DNA of 64,000 nucleotides, from positions 52,176,283 through 52,240,282 of the forward strand of contig OZ038487.1 in NCBI GenBank assembly GCA_964036315.1. Direction: 5' to 3'. The translations under genes were made by a program, and so were the position numbers. This DNA comes from Acanthosepion esculentum (Eukaryota > Mollusca > Cephalopoda > Sepiida > Sepiidae). Below, piece after piece: positions 45,111 through 56,310 of this stretch (positions within the stretch are counted from its first letter, which is position 1; every line of letters begins with the position of its first letter). The notes under the pieces are model-generated. The model saw only the letters and a list, made by a program, of their open reading frames with translations, did not search any database and was not told the origin of the DNA.

Positions 45111-47534
45111 AAATAAGATTTTTACATTTACATAGTGAAGTAAGCATTCTAAATGACATGGTTAATCAAAATAAATGCTACATAATTTGTTATATTTTAA
45201 AATTGTTAAATGGATCTGTTTAACGGTCAAGGTTTCTTGCAAGGCAAATCAAGGTAAACTGATTATATGCAATAAGTAGATGGGCATTGCACAATTGTGC
45301 AGTTATTTCTATCTATTCATTATGATTTTAAATTGTCTCCATGGACAGGGTTTTACAAGATGAAAATACATAGACTTTTTAACCCATTATTTACCTATCT
45401 TCTTCTGTCCATTGAAGTTGTTCCTCGTTAGAGTTAGCTTTTCAGCCAAATTAATCTTTTATCCAAATAATCCGGAATCATCCAAATTAACACGGATGCA
45501 CAGGATAGAAAATGAATGGTAGAAATGAGCGTTAAGTAGATGTTCCATCCAGAAGAGACTGACATCATGGAAAGACATTAGCAAATTTGCACTGAGCTTA
45601 TGTGAACAAAGTGAGAAAGAGTAGTAAAAGAAAAGAAAAATTCATGAAAGGAAGGATAAGTACAAGAAATTAAAGATATAAAAAAACACAGATACACAAA
45701 AGAAAGAAGCCAATTTCTTTTTTCCGTGTTTAGATAATGAATGGTGAAGCTCATTACTAACTTTTAATACTGTTCCTTTTCGGTAAACGACTGTCAGTCA
45801 TGGAATTTGTCATAAGTTGCATGGACTCTGTCATTATTCATCATGGCAACATCTTCCACAGTCTGGTCTCTGGTAGATAAAAACTTAAGTGGGTCTCTTG
45901 TTCTGATGATTATTTTGTGCTGTTAGTTTGTGATGGTGACCAGTTAATAGGTTGGGTGTGGTAGCATGGTGATGGACAGTTACAGAAATGTACGGTGAAC
46001 TTGTTTGTTAATGATGATGATGGTGGTGGTAGTAGTGGTGGTAATAATTGGGGGTGTTGTGTCAATGCTGTTGTCACCTAATCACAAGAAATTATGTTTG
46101 TGACCCAGAGTTGGTACCTTCAGGATGATAGTGGTAATAGTGGCACTGTTATATTTGTTGGAAGAGGTGGGAGTAAAAGTTAATGCTGTCGGGATGGGAG
46201 TGTCTCAGACATTGGTAGGGTAGGGGATGGTTGTCGTCATGGTCATAGTAGTGAAGGTATATACCGATTTTGGTGGATGGTCATGTTGGAGACAATGGAC
46301 AATGAAGATATGAGTGTAAAGCTGGTGGTGGTGTTTTTTCTACGTTATGTCAGGCAAACAAAAGAAAGGGATCACATGATTAATGAAAAAAAAAACCTAT
46401 AAAGGCAGCCTAATAAGCAGGATAAATTAAAGTAAGGCTCTAGACTCATATCCAATAGTGTTGACCGATTATAAGCGTAAGGTTTTGATGAGAGATTATA
46501 CGCCTATCTGGCCAAGAGCAATAAGCTGCTAATGGAGCATAAATGATACTAGTTTTAACGGCAGAGCTTTGCATTGTTGTCATTAACACTAAACTGTAGC
46601 ATTTCTTTCTCCTGCACTTTTCTCCCATTCTCTCATTCCCCGACCCTCAGCTATCAGTACCTTCGTCACCGAGCATTACATATTGAGTTAGTGAGACAAT
46701 AAGCTATCACTGTTACCAAGATATCAACAATTACTGTAGACATCAAACCTGAAAAAAAAATTAATGATTTGTTCTGAGTGATAAGGATACTAATATTAGA
46801 CGTGTCTGATGAATCTAAAAGAAAACATCGAAAAAAAAATTGCAAAAAGAAAAGAAACTTTTGTCCACATATACAAGTTAGACTTGACAATATGTCTCAG
46901 TAATACAACCTGAATAAAAAGCAAAAAATAAGTTATAAGTAAAAGAAAGAAAAAAGACAAAGATAAATGTTTTCATCAAAGCGAAATAAGAGTGAAATGA
47001 AGGATCAAGATGTACTGAATGACAACTCAGAATGAATTTTGGACAATTGGGTAGGAGGGTGGGTAATCGTTTATTTATTTATTTATTTTTTTGTCTTCTC
47101 AAACAATCTGGAAGTTTCTTTGCAAATGATCTAAATATTTCCGTCGCAAAGAACTTGCAAATAATTAGTTGAATCGTTTCTACTTCCTTTCATAATAGTG
47201 GACATTTTTGCAGCTGCCACTGACTGTGACCATTTTCTTTACCCTTTCATTCCCGTTTCATCAATTAATATTCAGAACCTTTAGAATTTGACATCCAACC
47301 AGTGATTGGATCCAAGGTGTTCTCATTAGTTCTTGTAAACCGTTTATAAAAATTAAATCAGTTTGCAGAACCAGTTCTTAAATCCCTTTCAATGCAGCAG
47401 TAACAAGTCTCCTATAAAAATTCATATAATAAAAAAGGAAACATAAATTACATAAAAATAATTAAAGGGTTAAATACTTTCATGGTAAATGTTCTGAAGA
47501 AATTTCCTCTGTGGTACCTAGACTTTATGAATTT
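45111..47534. other. Unassigned DNA
   Basis: No gene recognised. GGT/GAT-rich simple sequence lies at 46010-46060. Short minus-strand frames (46446-46628, 46666-46890) show no domain. Confidence 0.5.
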
Positions 47535-47850
47535 AAATTCAGTACTAGATTGGCAGTAAGGTCTCATCATTTTACAGTTGAAATGGCTAGATCTAACCAT
47601 AAGTTCTATGCTAACAATTCCTTCTAACACACGTTTTGCTTGAGGAACTCACTTCTGGCTGGCTTTCCAGTCAACATTGATCTTCAAAAATTTAAATGAA
47701 TGTCAATCGTTATCTACTGTCTTCTTAATTCTTGGTCTTTTATTGTTCTCACTCCTTAATAGTGTTTTTTTCTCATATTCTCTAACACACAGTAACCCTT
47801 TGCATCTTAGTGGCTTTATTGCCTTATTTGGTTTGAAATAATTAGAAAAA
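47535..47850 (+). pseudogene. LINE ORF C-terminus and tail
   Basis: Encodes, with breaks, a TRLAVRSHHFTVEMARSN-like block, a region corresponding to LRNSLL, and LQKFK, then the tail TAACCCTTTGCATCTTAGTG and GCTTTATTGCC. This is the same family as 26887-27905. Confidence 0.7.
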
Positions 47851-49029
47851 ATTAAAATAAATAACAAAATAGACTAGGTTTGTTTATTACACTTTCTTTT
47901 CAAAGTGTTTAAAATAGCGCTTATTAAAAGCAGAAATTATATTCTTTAAAGAGAAAAACTACTAACATGAAACCAGATGGTTAGTGGTAAAGAAATAGCT
48001 TGAATAAAATTTTATGTGTAAAACTTTGTATGTGTGAGGCACAAATTGATGCTGTAAGAATACTACAAAAATGAAGCCTGACCTGACAATTTTTGAAAGA
48101 TGCATGTATAAAATTTAGTTTTCAAATTTGTAAAAAAAAAAGATGCTCAAATTTTATGGTTTTTAAACCTGCCTAAATAAAGCTTGCAAAGAGTCAGGGT
48201 TTAAGAGATACATTTTATGATATTTTTTTAAACCAATGTTGAAACTAAATTACAAACTCAAAGTATCAAATTTCTGATTCAAATCAGAGCTGATAAGTAG
48301 TTATTTAAGAAGGTTGGTTTGACTGACAAGCCAGAATGGATTTGGTCTTCACAGGTGAAAGTCACTGACAGCTGTTAGGAGAGCAAAAGGTCGAAAAGTT
48401 TTGGCATTCATAGGGCTACCAACAACCTTGCCTATGAAAAGAAGTAACAGCAGAGAAATAATGGGAAGGAGAAAAAAAAATGGGAAAGAAAGCAAAAAGT
48501 AGATACTTCTACAAATTTATAGAGATATTTAAATTTGTAGAAATCTCTTCCTTATGCTTTCTACTCATTTTTCTTTCTGCTTCTTCCTGTTCTGTTCATG
48601 ACTTTCCTGTATTTTACTTATATAAAAATAATTGTGGAAAAGGTAATTTTGAGCAATTTGAGAAGACTAAAATTTAAGATTTTCCCCTCATCAGCTGGCA
48701 TGATGCAGCCAAATGCTGTCATGAGTGAGGAAATTCCCCTGTGAAGAAATTCAGAAAATTGGCGAATCTGTACTAGTGACGTATAACTGACTAGAAACAC
48801 ACTACTTGTGAGGAAGTTAACAAAATTAAAAGAATAAAGAACCTGTTGCTTTTACATCCAGTGGTTCCTTAAAGAATTTACCAGAGGTATCCTACAATTT
48901 CAGTGCCCATTCATGTTTGATTGTAGTGAATAATCATAAAAGAAAAATAATGATGTAAACTTTGTTAGATTATCAAAAAAATAACAGAGAAAATAAATGA
49001 TATTTTTATTTTAAAACAGGTAATATATT
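47851..49029. other. Unassigned AT-rich DNA
   Basis: No gene or classified repeat recognised. Confidence 0.5.
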
Positions 49030-49200
49030 CACAGTGTGGTGTAATGGAATAATGTGCAGTGTAGTGTAATGGATAATGGCTCAGAATGAGAATTTGGAAA
49101 GCCAAATTCATATTCCAGTTTGGTTTGTTACCTTGGGAAAGTTATAAATTTATATCTTCTCCCCCCAGCTATAGGTTGAATAGTAGGACAAATTGGGACC
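49030..49200 (+). mobile_element. SINE fragment, tRNA-like head only
   Basis: Begins with a doubled A-box-like word (GTGTGGTGTAATGGAAT and GTGTAGTGTAATGGATAATG), then GGCTCAGAATGAGAATTTGG, and body words TGTTACCTTGGGAAAG and CCAGCTATAGGTTGAATAGT. It is the part of the SINE that follows the 5S head in the copy at 49580, standing here without it. Confidence 0.65.
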
Positions 49201-49431
49201 TATAGCCTTGGTTAGCAACTGGTCAACCAGAGAAAGAAATGGAAGCCTTTCATTTGAAATCTTCCTAGACAGTCATGAATCCAAACAGACATGATCACCT
49301 AAGCAGGTATTGTGTATGGCACTTGATTGCTACTGATGTCTTAATGAACCAAGTAATATTCGAACATATTGGATATCTCTTAATAAAAGTCACATTTAAT
49401 GAAATAGGTAACATTTTAATAAACTAAATGT

Positions 49432-49514
49432 TATTTACATTGTTTGAACTGTTGTCCTCATCCTTATTGCCAATGGCAATAAAGATGAGGACAACAGTCC
49501 GTACAATGTAAATA
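49432..49514. repeat. Near-perfect inverted repeat, about 35-bp arms
   Basis: TTATTTACATTGT...CTGTTGTCCTCATC...TATTGCC is mirrored by GGCAATA...GATGAGGACAACAG...ACAATGTAAATAA with no loop to speak of. It could be a tiny MITE remnant or an intact hairpin. Confidence 0.85.
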
Positions 49515-49577
49515 ATTACAATCCCTCATCTCAGAAATATCGACAGAAATGAAATGTTGACTTAAAAAAAAAAGTTA

Positions 49578-49940
49578 GGCTGATGGCTGTATTGCATTAA
49601 AACCCCAATTCACATATGATCACCAAAGTTAAGCAATGTCAAGCTTGGTCAGTACCTAGATGAGTGTTCGCTTGGGAATACCAGGTGCTGTAAGCCTTGA
49701 TGTCCAGTGGTGTAATGGTTAACAACTCAGAACTATAAATTGAAGAGCCAAGTTCCAATTGCAGTTGGGTTTGTTATATTTACTTATACACAAATACCCT
49801 TGGGAAAGGTACGAAGCCACCTCTTCTCCTCCCCAGCTATGGGTTAAATAGTAGGGCTCGTATCAATAAATCATGATTATCTCCCCAAAGTTCTGACAAT
49901 CTAAAAATATTTTTCAGCTTTATGTAACCAGCAAAAAATT
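49578..49940 (+). mobile_element. Composite 5S plus tRNA SINE, copy 3 (best preserved)
   Basis: The 5S-like head is 49578-49699 (ATCACCAAAGTTAAGCAATG; TACCTAGATGAGTG; GGGAATACCAGGTGCTGTAA). It is followed at once by GTCCAGTGGTGTAATGGTTA, a clear tRNA A-box region, and GCCAAGTTCCAATTGC at the B-box position (about 49755). The body includes TCTCCTCCCCAGCTATGGGT and ends near TTTATGTAACCAGC. A 5S-tRNA composite head is known in AmnSINE1 of vertebrates; here the same plan is seen in an unrelated setting. Confidence 0.82.
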
Positions 49941-50369
49941 GATACATTGTAAAAACAAGTCCATCATCAAAAGATAGTTTATTAAAATATTATTTCATTA
50001 CTATAAATAAAATAGGACTTATTAACATTTTAATAATGTGGATATTAAAGTAATAGTTATGTTATAGTAATGAAATAAGTGAATAAACTAAGTGCTGATA
50101 ATCATTAAAATCATTAAATTATAATCATTAAATAATAATATTTTATCAGCAAAATTTAGTTCATTAAAAAGTTACTTATTTAATTGCAAAGTAATTGAAA
50201 AATTTAGGAATAATTGAAACTAACTAACTAAATAATAATATTACTTGAATCAATGAGAAAATTGTGGAGAATACTGAAAAATTAAATTTTTAATTGCTTT
50301 TTTTTATGGCTTATCAACCCTTCATGGGTTATTTAAAGCTGATACATATTTTGGATTGATTGATTTTGT

Positions 50370-50735
50370 GTTTTATGGCTTCTCAACAATTTGTAGGTTA
50401 TTTAAAGCCAGAAAATATTTTTAGAGTGTAAGAATTTTTTTGAGATAATAATGATTTACTTATACAAGTCTTATTAATTAACGCACAACTGGGGTAAGTG
50501 GATTCATACTTTTTCCAAGGGTGTTTGCATGTAAGTGAATATAATGAAACTGGCAGGAATTAGAAATCAGCTCTCCAGGTTCTAATTCCGAGCTGTTATC
50601 TATTAGATCACACCACCCACACATCCTAGCTTACAGCACCAAGTATTCTCAAGCAGTTACCCATCTAGATACTGATCAGGCTTAACGTCGTTTAAGGTGA
50701 TCATATGAGAATTGGTGTTAAAACAGAGGAGAATC
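50370..50735 (-). mobile_element. 5S-rRNA-headed SINE, copy 4
   Basis: Reverse orientation. 5S head 50735 to 50618 (plus-strand words CTTACAGCACCAAGTATTCT, TACCCATCTAGATACTGATC), then a tRNA-like part and a body ending in GGCTTTAAATAACCTACAAA (minus strand). An extra partial tail copy lies beyond at 50300-50365. Confidence 0.8.
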
Positions 50736-50739
50736 AAAG

Positions 50740-51340
50740 AAACTTTCTGTTATTTGATCACAAGCAAAATTGCCAGATTCTTCTTTTATGTGCCATGTTC
50801 TTTCTGGACACGGACGATCGTGTCTCTCTACAATATCCTATATGTCAACATTTGTCTCCTTACTATCCCTTCTAATCCATGATTCGGTGTCCATTTGCAC
50901 AGCTCCTTAGGTAGGTTACTCTGTCCCTCTTGCTTTCAATATGTCCTATGAGTGTCAAATTCTCCAAGCCCTCTTTCCTCATTACCGACTTTCCTTAAAA
51001 CTTTCTTGTTGTTCATATGTTCTATCTATAGGTGTTCTCAACATCCTTCTGTAAAACCAATAAAAGGATTTTTTTTCTTTGGGAGAAAAACAAAAATGCA
51101 GATAAGGGGGGGATGATGAAAAAGGAAAAGGTTAGGGGAAGAGAAGATGGCCAGTCTTTTACCCCAAGTATTATGAAAAGCACAAATGGAAAAACACAAG
51201 ACTCTTACTCGAGTGTAAAATTTGAAAGCAATTTATATTTATTAAATGGCATAAAATTTACTAATGTGGAATACAAAATTTTACTTTGTGCATCACACAA
51301 TTAGGCAAGATAACAAATTCTAATTACATTTCTACTGGGC
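50740..51340. other. Unassigned DNA
   Basis: Contains a 90-codon frame (51032-51304) with no recognisable domain. The stretch 50776-50840 resembles 62187-62250 (TCTTTTATGT, CATGTTCTTTC / CATGTCCTTTC, CTTC..CAATATCCTA / CAACTTCCTA), so it may be another interspersed repeat. Confidence 0.4.
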
Positions 51341-51341
51341 T

Positions 51342-51344
<3 letters not shown>

Positions 51345-51379
<35 letters not shown>

Positions 51380-51393
51380 TATAGATATATATA
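51345..51393. repeat. (AT)n microsatellite, interrupted
   Basis: AT tract with single C and G interruptions. Confidence 0.9.
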
Positions 51394-51627
51394 TCATATC
51401 ATTAAATAAATAAATAATTACACCGATAACATGACTACATGCCTATCCAGATGCCTTATGTTATACCTATCTGACCACAGCTCTATTAGAACCCATTTAG
51501 ACACATACACAAATTTCCAAATTCCATCTGAAACATACTAGTGGAAAATACAAACATAATAACCTCATCCACATAAAAAAAAAAGATTAAAAATAATGGA
51601 AGCTTTAATAATAAAAAAGAAATTAAA

Positions 51628-51712
51628 TAAAAAGCTTAATTGTAGTACCTTGTCTGTCGTCTTTAATGAAACATGTATAAATGAAGGATTGCTGCCTAAA
51701 CACACACACACA
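51628..51712 (+). mobile_element. Retroelement end fragment, AAGCTTAAT family, copy 2
   Basis: AAGCTTAATTGTAGTACCTT, GTCGTCTTTAATGAAACATG and GGATTGCTGCCTAAAC, then (CA)n and (AT)n. Close match to 34165-34240, including the microsatellite that follows. Confidence 0.55.
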
Positions 51713-51732
51713 CACAATATATATATATATAT

Positions 51733-51773
<41 letters not shown>
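51713..51773. repeat. (AT)n microsatellite
   Basis: AT tract directly adjoining the left arm of the Penelope-type inverted structure. Confidence 0.95.
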
Positions 51774-51779
<6 letters not shown>

Positions 51780-51807
51780 TAAAAGTGGACATGGAAGTCA
51801 GCACTTA

Positions 51808-51853
51808 GAGGCGACAGTCTGTTTCATGCTAGTGCAATCGTCAGGCGACTAGT
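51808..51853 (-). ncRNA. Hammerhead motif in left inverted arm
   Basis: Minus-strand core CTGACGA (51844-51838), stem II UGC/GCA, GAAAC, stem III ACAG/CUGU, C at the cleavage position. It is the mirror image of the motif at 53471-53515, so the two point away from each other. Confidence 0.6.
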
Positions 51854-52431
51854 GCTGTTATTTTTCTCGGCTGTTTATATAAGGGTCAGTGGTGCATTAT
51901 GGGTAGTATATTTTGGCGGTTACTTTTACCGGAAGTCGCTTATTTGTTTATTTATTTATGTCAAATTATTTTGCTTGTTTTTTTGTTTGTTTTTTTATTT
52001 TTATTTTTTATCTTATATATTTATTTATTTATTCTTTTATTTTGATCGGTGTTTTTGGTTAACGTAGTAAAAATTTGTTTATATAGCTTATTGTTGGTAG
52101 TCTATAATGGCCGCCATTTACCGGAAATCGCTTGTTCGCTTATTTATTTGGGTCAAATTGTTTTGCTTATTATTTTTATAACAGTTATAACTTTCATCCG
52201 TTCTTTTGTTTTGATTTTATTTCGCATATTCTAACAGGTGTGGTTTTGTGATTTGTTTGGAGTAGTTTATTTTGCTTATTTTATTATTGTTTGTTTATAT
52301 ATTTATTTATTTTTCTATTTTAAGTTACGTAGTAAAAATTTGTTTTCATGTCTACATTTTGAGATTAGCTCGGATCTTTTATTTAATAATTTATTTTGAT
52401 CTGGGAAGGTAATGATAGCTATTTCTTCCCG

Positions 52432-53001
52432 GAATCAAGCACACTACACAAAATATTCAACAAAAACACAGTAAAAATCAGCTACAGTTGCAACGAGAAC
52501 ATGGCACAAATAATAAAAAAGCACAACAGAAAAATTATTAACAAACCACACGAACAAATTAAACCCACGTGCAACTGCAGAATAAAAAACGAATGTCCCT
52601 TAAACGGTAATTGTTTACAAAACAACGTAATCTACCAAGCCACGACAAAATCAGCAGATAATGAAGAAAAAGTATACATAGGAGTAACCGAAGGACCATG
52701 GAAACAAAGAAATTATGTACACAAAATGTCTTTCACAAATAGTAAATATGCGAACAGCACAATGCTTTCTAAGTATATCTGGGAAATAAAAAACAAAACA
52801 CACACCACACCAAAAATATCTTGGAAAATAAGGAAAAAATCATCAGCCTACAACAACCTATCAAAAACTTGCAAACTTTGCTTGGAGGAAAAAATAGCTA
52901 TCATTACCTTCCCAGATCAAAATAAATTATTAAATAAAAGATCCGAGCTAATCTCAAAATGTAGACATGAAAACAAATTTTTACTAGGTAACTTAAAATA
53001 G
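52432..53001 (+). CDS. Penelope-type GIY-YIG endonuclease domain, 5'-truncated
   Basis: The open frame extends from 52396 with no ATG at its start, but the first residues come from the inverted arm; recognisable sequence begins at about FPESSTLHKIFN (residue 11 onward). It then has the linker SYSCNENM (30-36), a Cys cluster C59-x-C61...C67...C73, VIY (78-80) and YIG (94-96) as the two halves of the GIY-YIG motif, R105 and H109, CKLC (159-162) with E164/E165 as the likely catalytic Glu, and KRSELISKCRH (181-191). This order is that of the endonuclease domain C-terminal to the RT in Penelope-like elements, where it nicks target DNA for priming. No stop interrupts it, which is notable beside the other decayed copies. 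The first GIY half is degenerate (VIY), as is common in this group. Without an RT it cannot drive retrotransposition alone. Confidence 0.85.
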   Translation, partial: ESSTLHKIFNKNTVKISYSCNENMAQIIKKHNRKIINKPHEQIKPTCNCRIKNECPLNGNCLQNNVIYQATTKSADNEEKVYIGVTEGPWKQRNYVHKMSFTNSKYANSTMLSKYIWEIKNKTHTTPKISWKIRKKSSAYNNLSKTCKLCLEEKIAIITFPDQNKLLNKRSELISKCRHENKFLLGNLK

Positions 53002-53470
53002 AAAAATAAATAAATATATAAACAAACAATAATAAAATAAGCAAAATAAACTACTCCAAACAAATCACAAAACCACACCTGTTAGAATATGCGAAATAAA
53101 ATCAAAACAAAAGAACGGACGAAAGTTATAACTGTTATAAAAATAATAAGCAAAACAATTTGACCCAAATAAATAAGCGAACAAGCGATTTCCGGTAAAT
53201 GGCGGCCATTATAGACTACCAACAATAAGCTATATAAACAAATTTTTACTACGTTAACCAAAAACACCGATCAAAATAAAAGAATAAATAAATAAATATA
53301 TAAGATAAAAAATAAAAATAAAAATAAAAAAACAAACAAAAAAACAAGCAAAATAATTTGACATAAATAAATAAACAAATAAGCGACTTCCAGTAAAAGT
53401 AACCGCCAAAATATACTACCCATAATGCACCACTGACCCTTATATAAACAGCCGAGAAAAATAACAGCAC

Positions 53471-53515
53471 TAGTCGCCTGACGATTGCACTAGCATGAAA
53501 CAGACTGTCGCCTCT
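53471..53515 (+). ncRNA. Hammerhead motif in right inverted arm
   Basis: Core CTGACGA (53478-53484), stem II UGC/GCA (53486-53488 with 53493-53495), GAAAC (53497-53501), stem III ACAG/CUGU with a 1-base loop (53500-53508), C53509 at the cleavage position, and a stem I that starts GC/GC and then has an internal loop. It lies about 475 bases downstream of the GIY-YIG stop codon on the same strand, the place expected for a Penelope terminal repeat. Confidence 0.65.
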
Positions 53516-53617
53516 AAGTGCTGACATCCATGTCCACTTTTATATTTACACACGCTCTATCTCTGATATTGAGCACTTTACCCCATAAATATAGCACACT
53601 TTAAGACTATATTTCTG

Positions 53618-53905
53618 CATATATATATATATATATCACTATATATATATATATATCACAATATATATATATATATATATCACTATATATATATATATAT
53701 ATCACTATATATATATATATATATATCACTATATATATATATATATATATCACTATATATATATATATATCACTATATATATATATATATTACAAGATAT
53801 ATATATATATATATCACAATATATATATATATATATCACAATATATATATATATATATATCACAATATATATATATATATATCACAATATATATATATAT
53901 ATATC

Positions 53906-53939
<34 letters not shown>

Positions 53940-54107
53940 AATATATATATATATATATATATATCACAATATATATATATATATATCACAATATATATAT
54001 ATATATATATCACAATATATATATATATATATATATCACAATATATATATATATATATCACAATATATATATATATATATCACAATATATATATATATAT
54101 ATATATC

Positions 54108-54145
<38 letters not shown>

Positions 54146-54249
54146 AATATATATATATATATATATCACAATATATATATATATATATATATCACAATAT
54201 ATATATATATATATATATATATCACAATATATATATATATATATATATC

Positions 54250-54285
<36 letters not shown>

Positions 54286-54329
54286 AATATATATATATAT
54301 ATCACAATATATATATATATATATATATC

Positions 54330-54369
<40 letters not shown>

Positions 54370-54443
54370 AATATATATATATATATATATATCACAATAT
54401 ATATATATATATATATATATCACAATATATATATATATATATC

Positions 54444-54479
<36 letters not shown>

Positions 54480-54597
54480 AATATATATATATCACAATAT
54501 ATATATATATATATATCACAATATATATATATATATATATATCACAATATATATATATATCACAATATATATATATATCACAACATATATATATATA

Positions 54598-54641
<44 letters not shown>

Positions 54642-54869
54642 TATATATATATATATATCACTATATATATATATATCACTATATATATATATATATATAT
54701 CACTATATATATATATATATATATATCACTATATATATATATATATCACTATATATATATATATCACTATATATATATATATATATATATCACTATATAT
54801 ATATATATATATATATCACAATATATATATATATCACAATATATATATATATATATATCTATATATATC

Positions 54870-54906
<37 letters not shown>

Positions 54907-54915
54907 ATATATATC

Positions 54916-54949
<34 letters not shown>

Positions 54950-55009
54950 AATATCTATATATATCACAATATCTATATATATCACAATATATATATATAT
55001 ATATATATC

Positions 55010-55049
<40 letters not shown>

Positions 55050-55431
55050 AATATATATATATATATCACAACATATATATATATATATATATCACTATAT
55101 ATATATATATATCACTATATATATATATATATATATCACAATATATATATATATATCACAACATATATATATATATATATATCACTATATATATATATAT
55201 ATCACTATATATATATATATATATCACAACATATATATATATATATATATATCACTATATATATATATATATCACTATATATATATATATATCACTATAT
55301 ATATATATATATCACTATATATATATATATATATATCACAATATATATATATATATCTATATATATCACAATATATATATATATATATATATATCACAAT
55401 ATCTATATATATCACAATATCTATATATATC

Positions 55432-55521
<90 letters not shown>

Positions 55522-55627
55522 AATATATATATATATATATATATATCACAATATATATATATATATATATCACAATATATATATATATATATATATATAT
55601 CACAATATATATATATATATATATATC

Positions 55628-55662
<35 letters not shown>
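53618..55662. repeat. 2-kb array of (AT)n punctuated by TCACA/TCACT
   Basis: About 2,045 bases made only of AT runs (roughly 10-40 bases) separated by the pentamers TCACA or TCACT, with rarer CTAT, TCACAACAT and TTACAAG variants. TCACT-type units cluster at the start, near 54600-54800 and at 55085-55330; TCACA-type units fill the rest. The word TCACAATATCTATATATATC is tandem at both 54948-54985 and 55394-55440, showing internal segmental duplication. There is no coding capacity. Penelope-type ends abut it on both sides. Confidence 0.95.
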
Positions 55663-55666
<4 letters not shown>

Positions 55667-55735
55667 AGAGAAAAAGTTGTAAACATTTTTTATTATAATG
55701 TGGACTTTTTAAAATACTTTATTCAATATATTTTG

Positions 55736-55775
55736 CTTCATAGGTTTCATGTCTTGTGACCTTCATCAGGTGAAG
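55736..55775 (-). ncRNA. Eroded hammerhead motif
   Basis: Minus strand: CTTCA (55775-55771), C, core CTGATGA (55769-55763), AGGTC...GACAT with one mismatch in stem II, GAAAC (55748-55744), CTA, then TGAAG (55740-55736) pairing with CTTCA. Core is intact, but stem II has a mismatch, stem III is minimal and the innermost stem I pair is lost. Confidence 0.55.
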
Positions 55776-56310
55776 TATGGTTATTTCCACATATTATTTA
55801 AATGAATGAATTTTTCCTTCGTATGTTAAATCTTTTAACCCGTTGTCTTTTGAGTTTAGTAGCAGTCATCTAAATCCATTTTGAACTGGCTGAAAAATGT
55901 TCGTTTTGCTTGAGGGCTAATAAAACAATTAAATTTGGCCAGAGAAAAGGAAAAAAAGTAGATGTCTTTGTTATTGTCTTTTTATGTCCCTGTATATCTT
56001 TTCATGGTTTATTCCTTCCTCTATTTTTGTGTATTGTATCTGTGTGTGTTTGCCAGTATCTGTGTATATATTTGTTCTCCATACTATATTATATATTCTT
56101 TTATTATAAGGAAACCTATATATTAAATACATGCATTTTGTATGGTGTGTGTGTGTGTGGTCTGATTAGTGTTTTGCTACTCTGTGTATATGGTGTGTGT
56201 TTATGTGTGTGAGGTTATGATTTATTCAGTGCTAATTTTAATTTTTCTATGAAGTTCTTTTCTTGTATTTGGAGGTAAGAGTAATAATCTGTTTGATATT
56301 GTCAAAGTTA

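Larger units (their letters stand above)
51774..53617 (+). mobile_element. Penelope-like element remnant: GIY-YIG frame between inverted arms
   Basis: The left arm (51774 to about 52428) is the reverse complement of the right arm (about 52894-53545), near-identical over about 650 bases. For instance, the 61-codon frames at 52049-52234 (+) and 53082-53267 (-) differ at one residue. The right arm contains the last roughly 35 codons of the GIY-YIG frame plus its 3' flank, so the left arm is an inverted duplicate of the element's own 3' end. The reverse transcriptase is missing. Complex, inverted or tandem partial copies are characteristic of Penelope-like insertions. The right end continues uniquely to 53617 and stops at an AT array. 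Confidence 0.85.

Noticed and set aside
53249..53527. 92-codon minus-strand frame and its mirror at 51852-52067
   Set aside because: Both lie in the inverted arms, antisense to the 3' flank of the GIY-YIG frame. Their similarity reflects the inverted duplication, not protein selection; hydrophobic content comes from A/T-rich codons.
53618..55662. Regular array considered as a CRISPR-like repeat-spacer locus
   Set aside because: The 'spacers' are AT runs of variable length, the constant part is only five bases, and the genome is eukaryotic with no cas genes.
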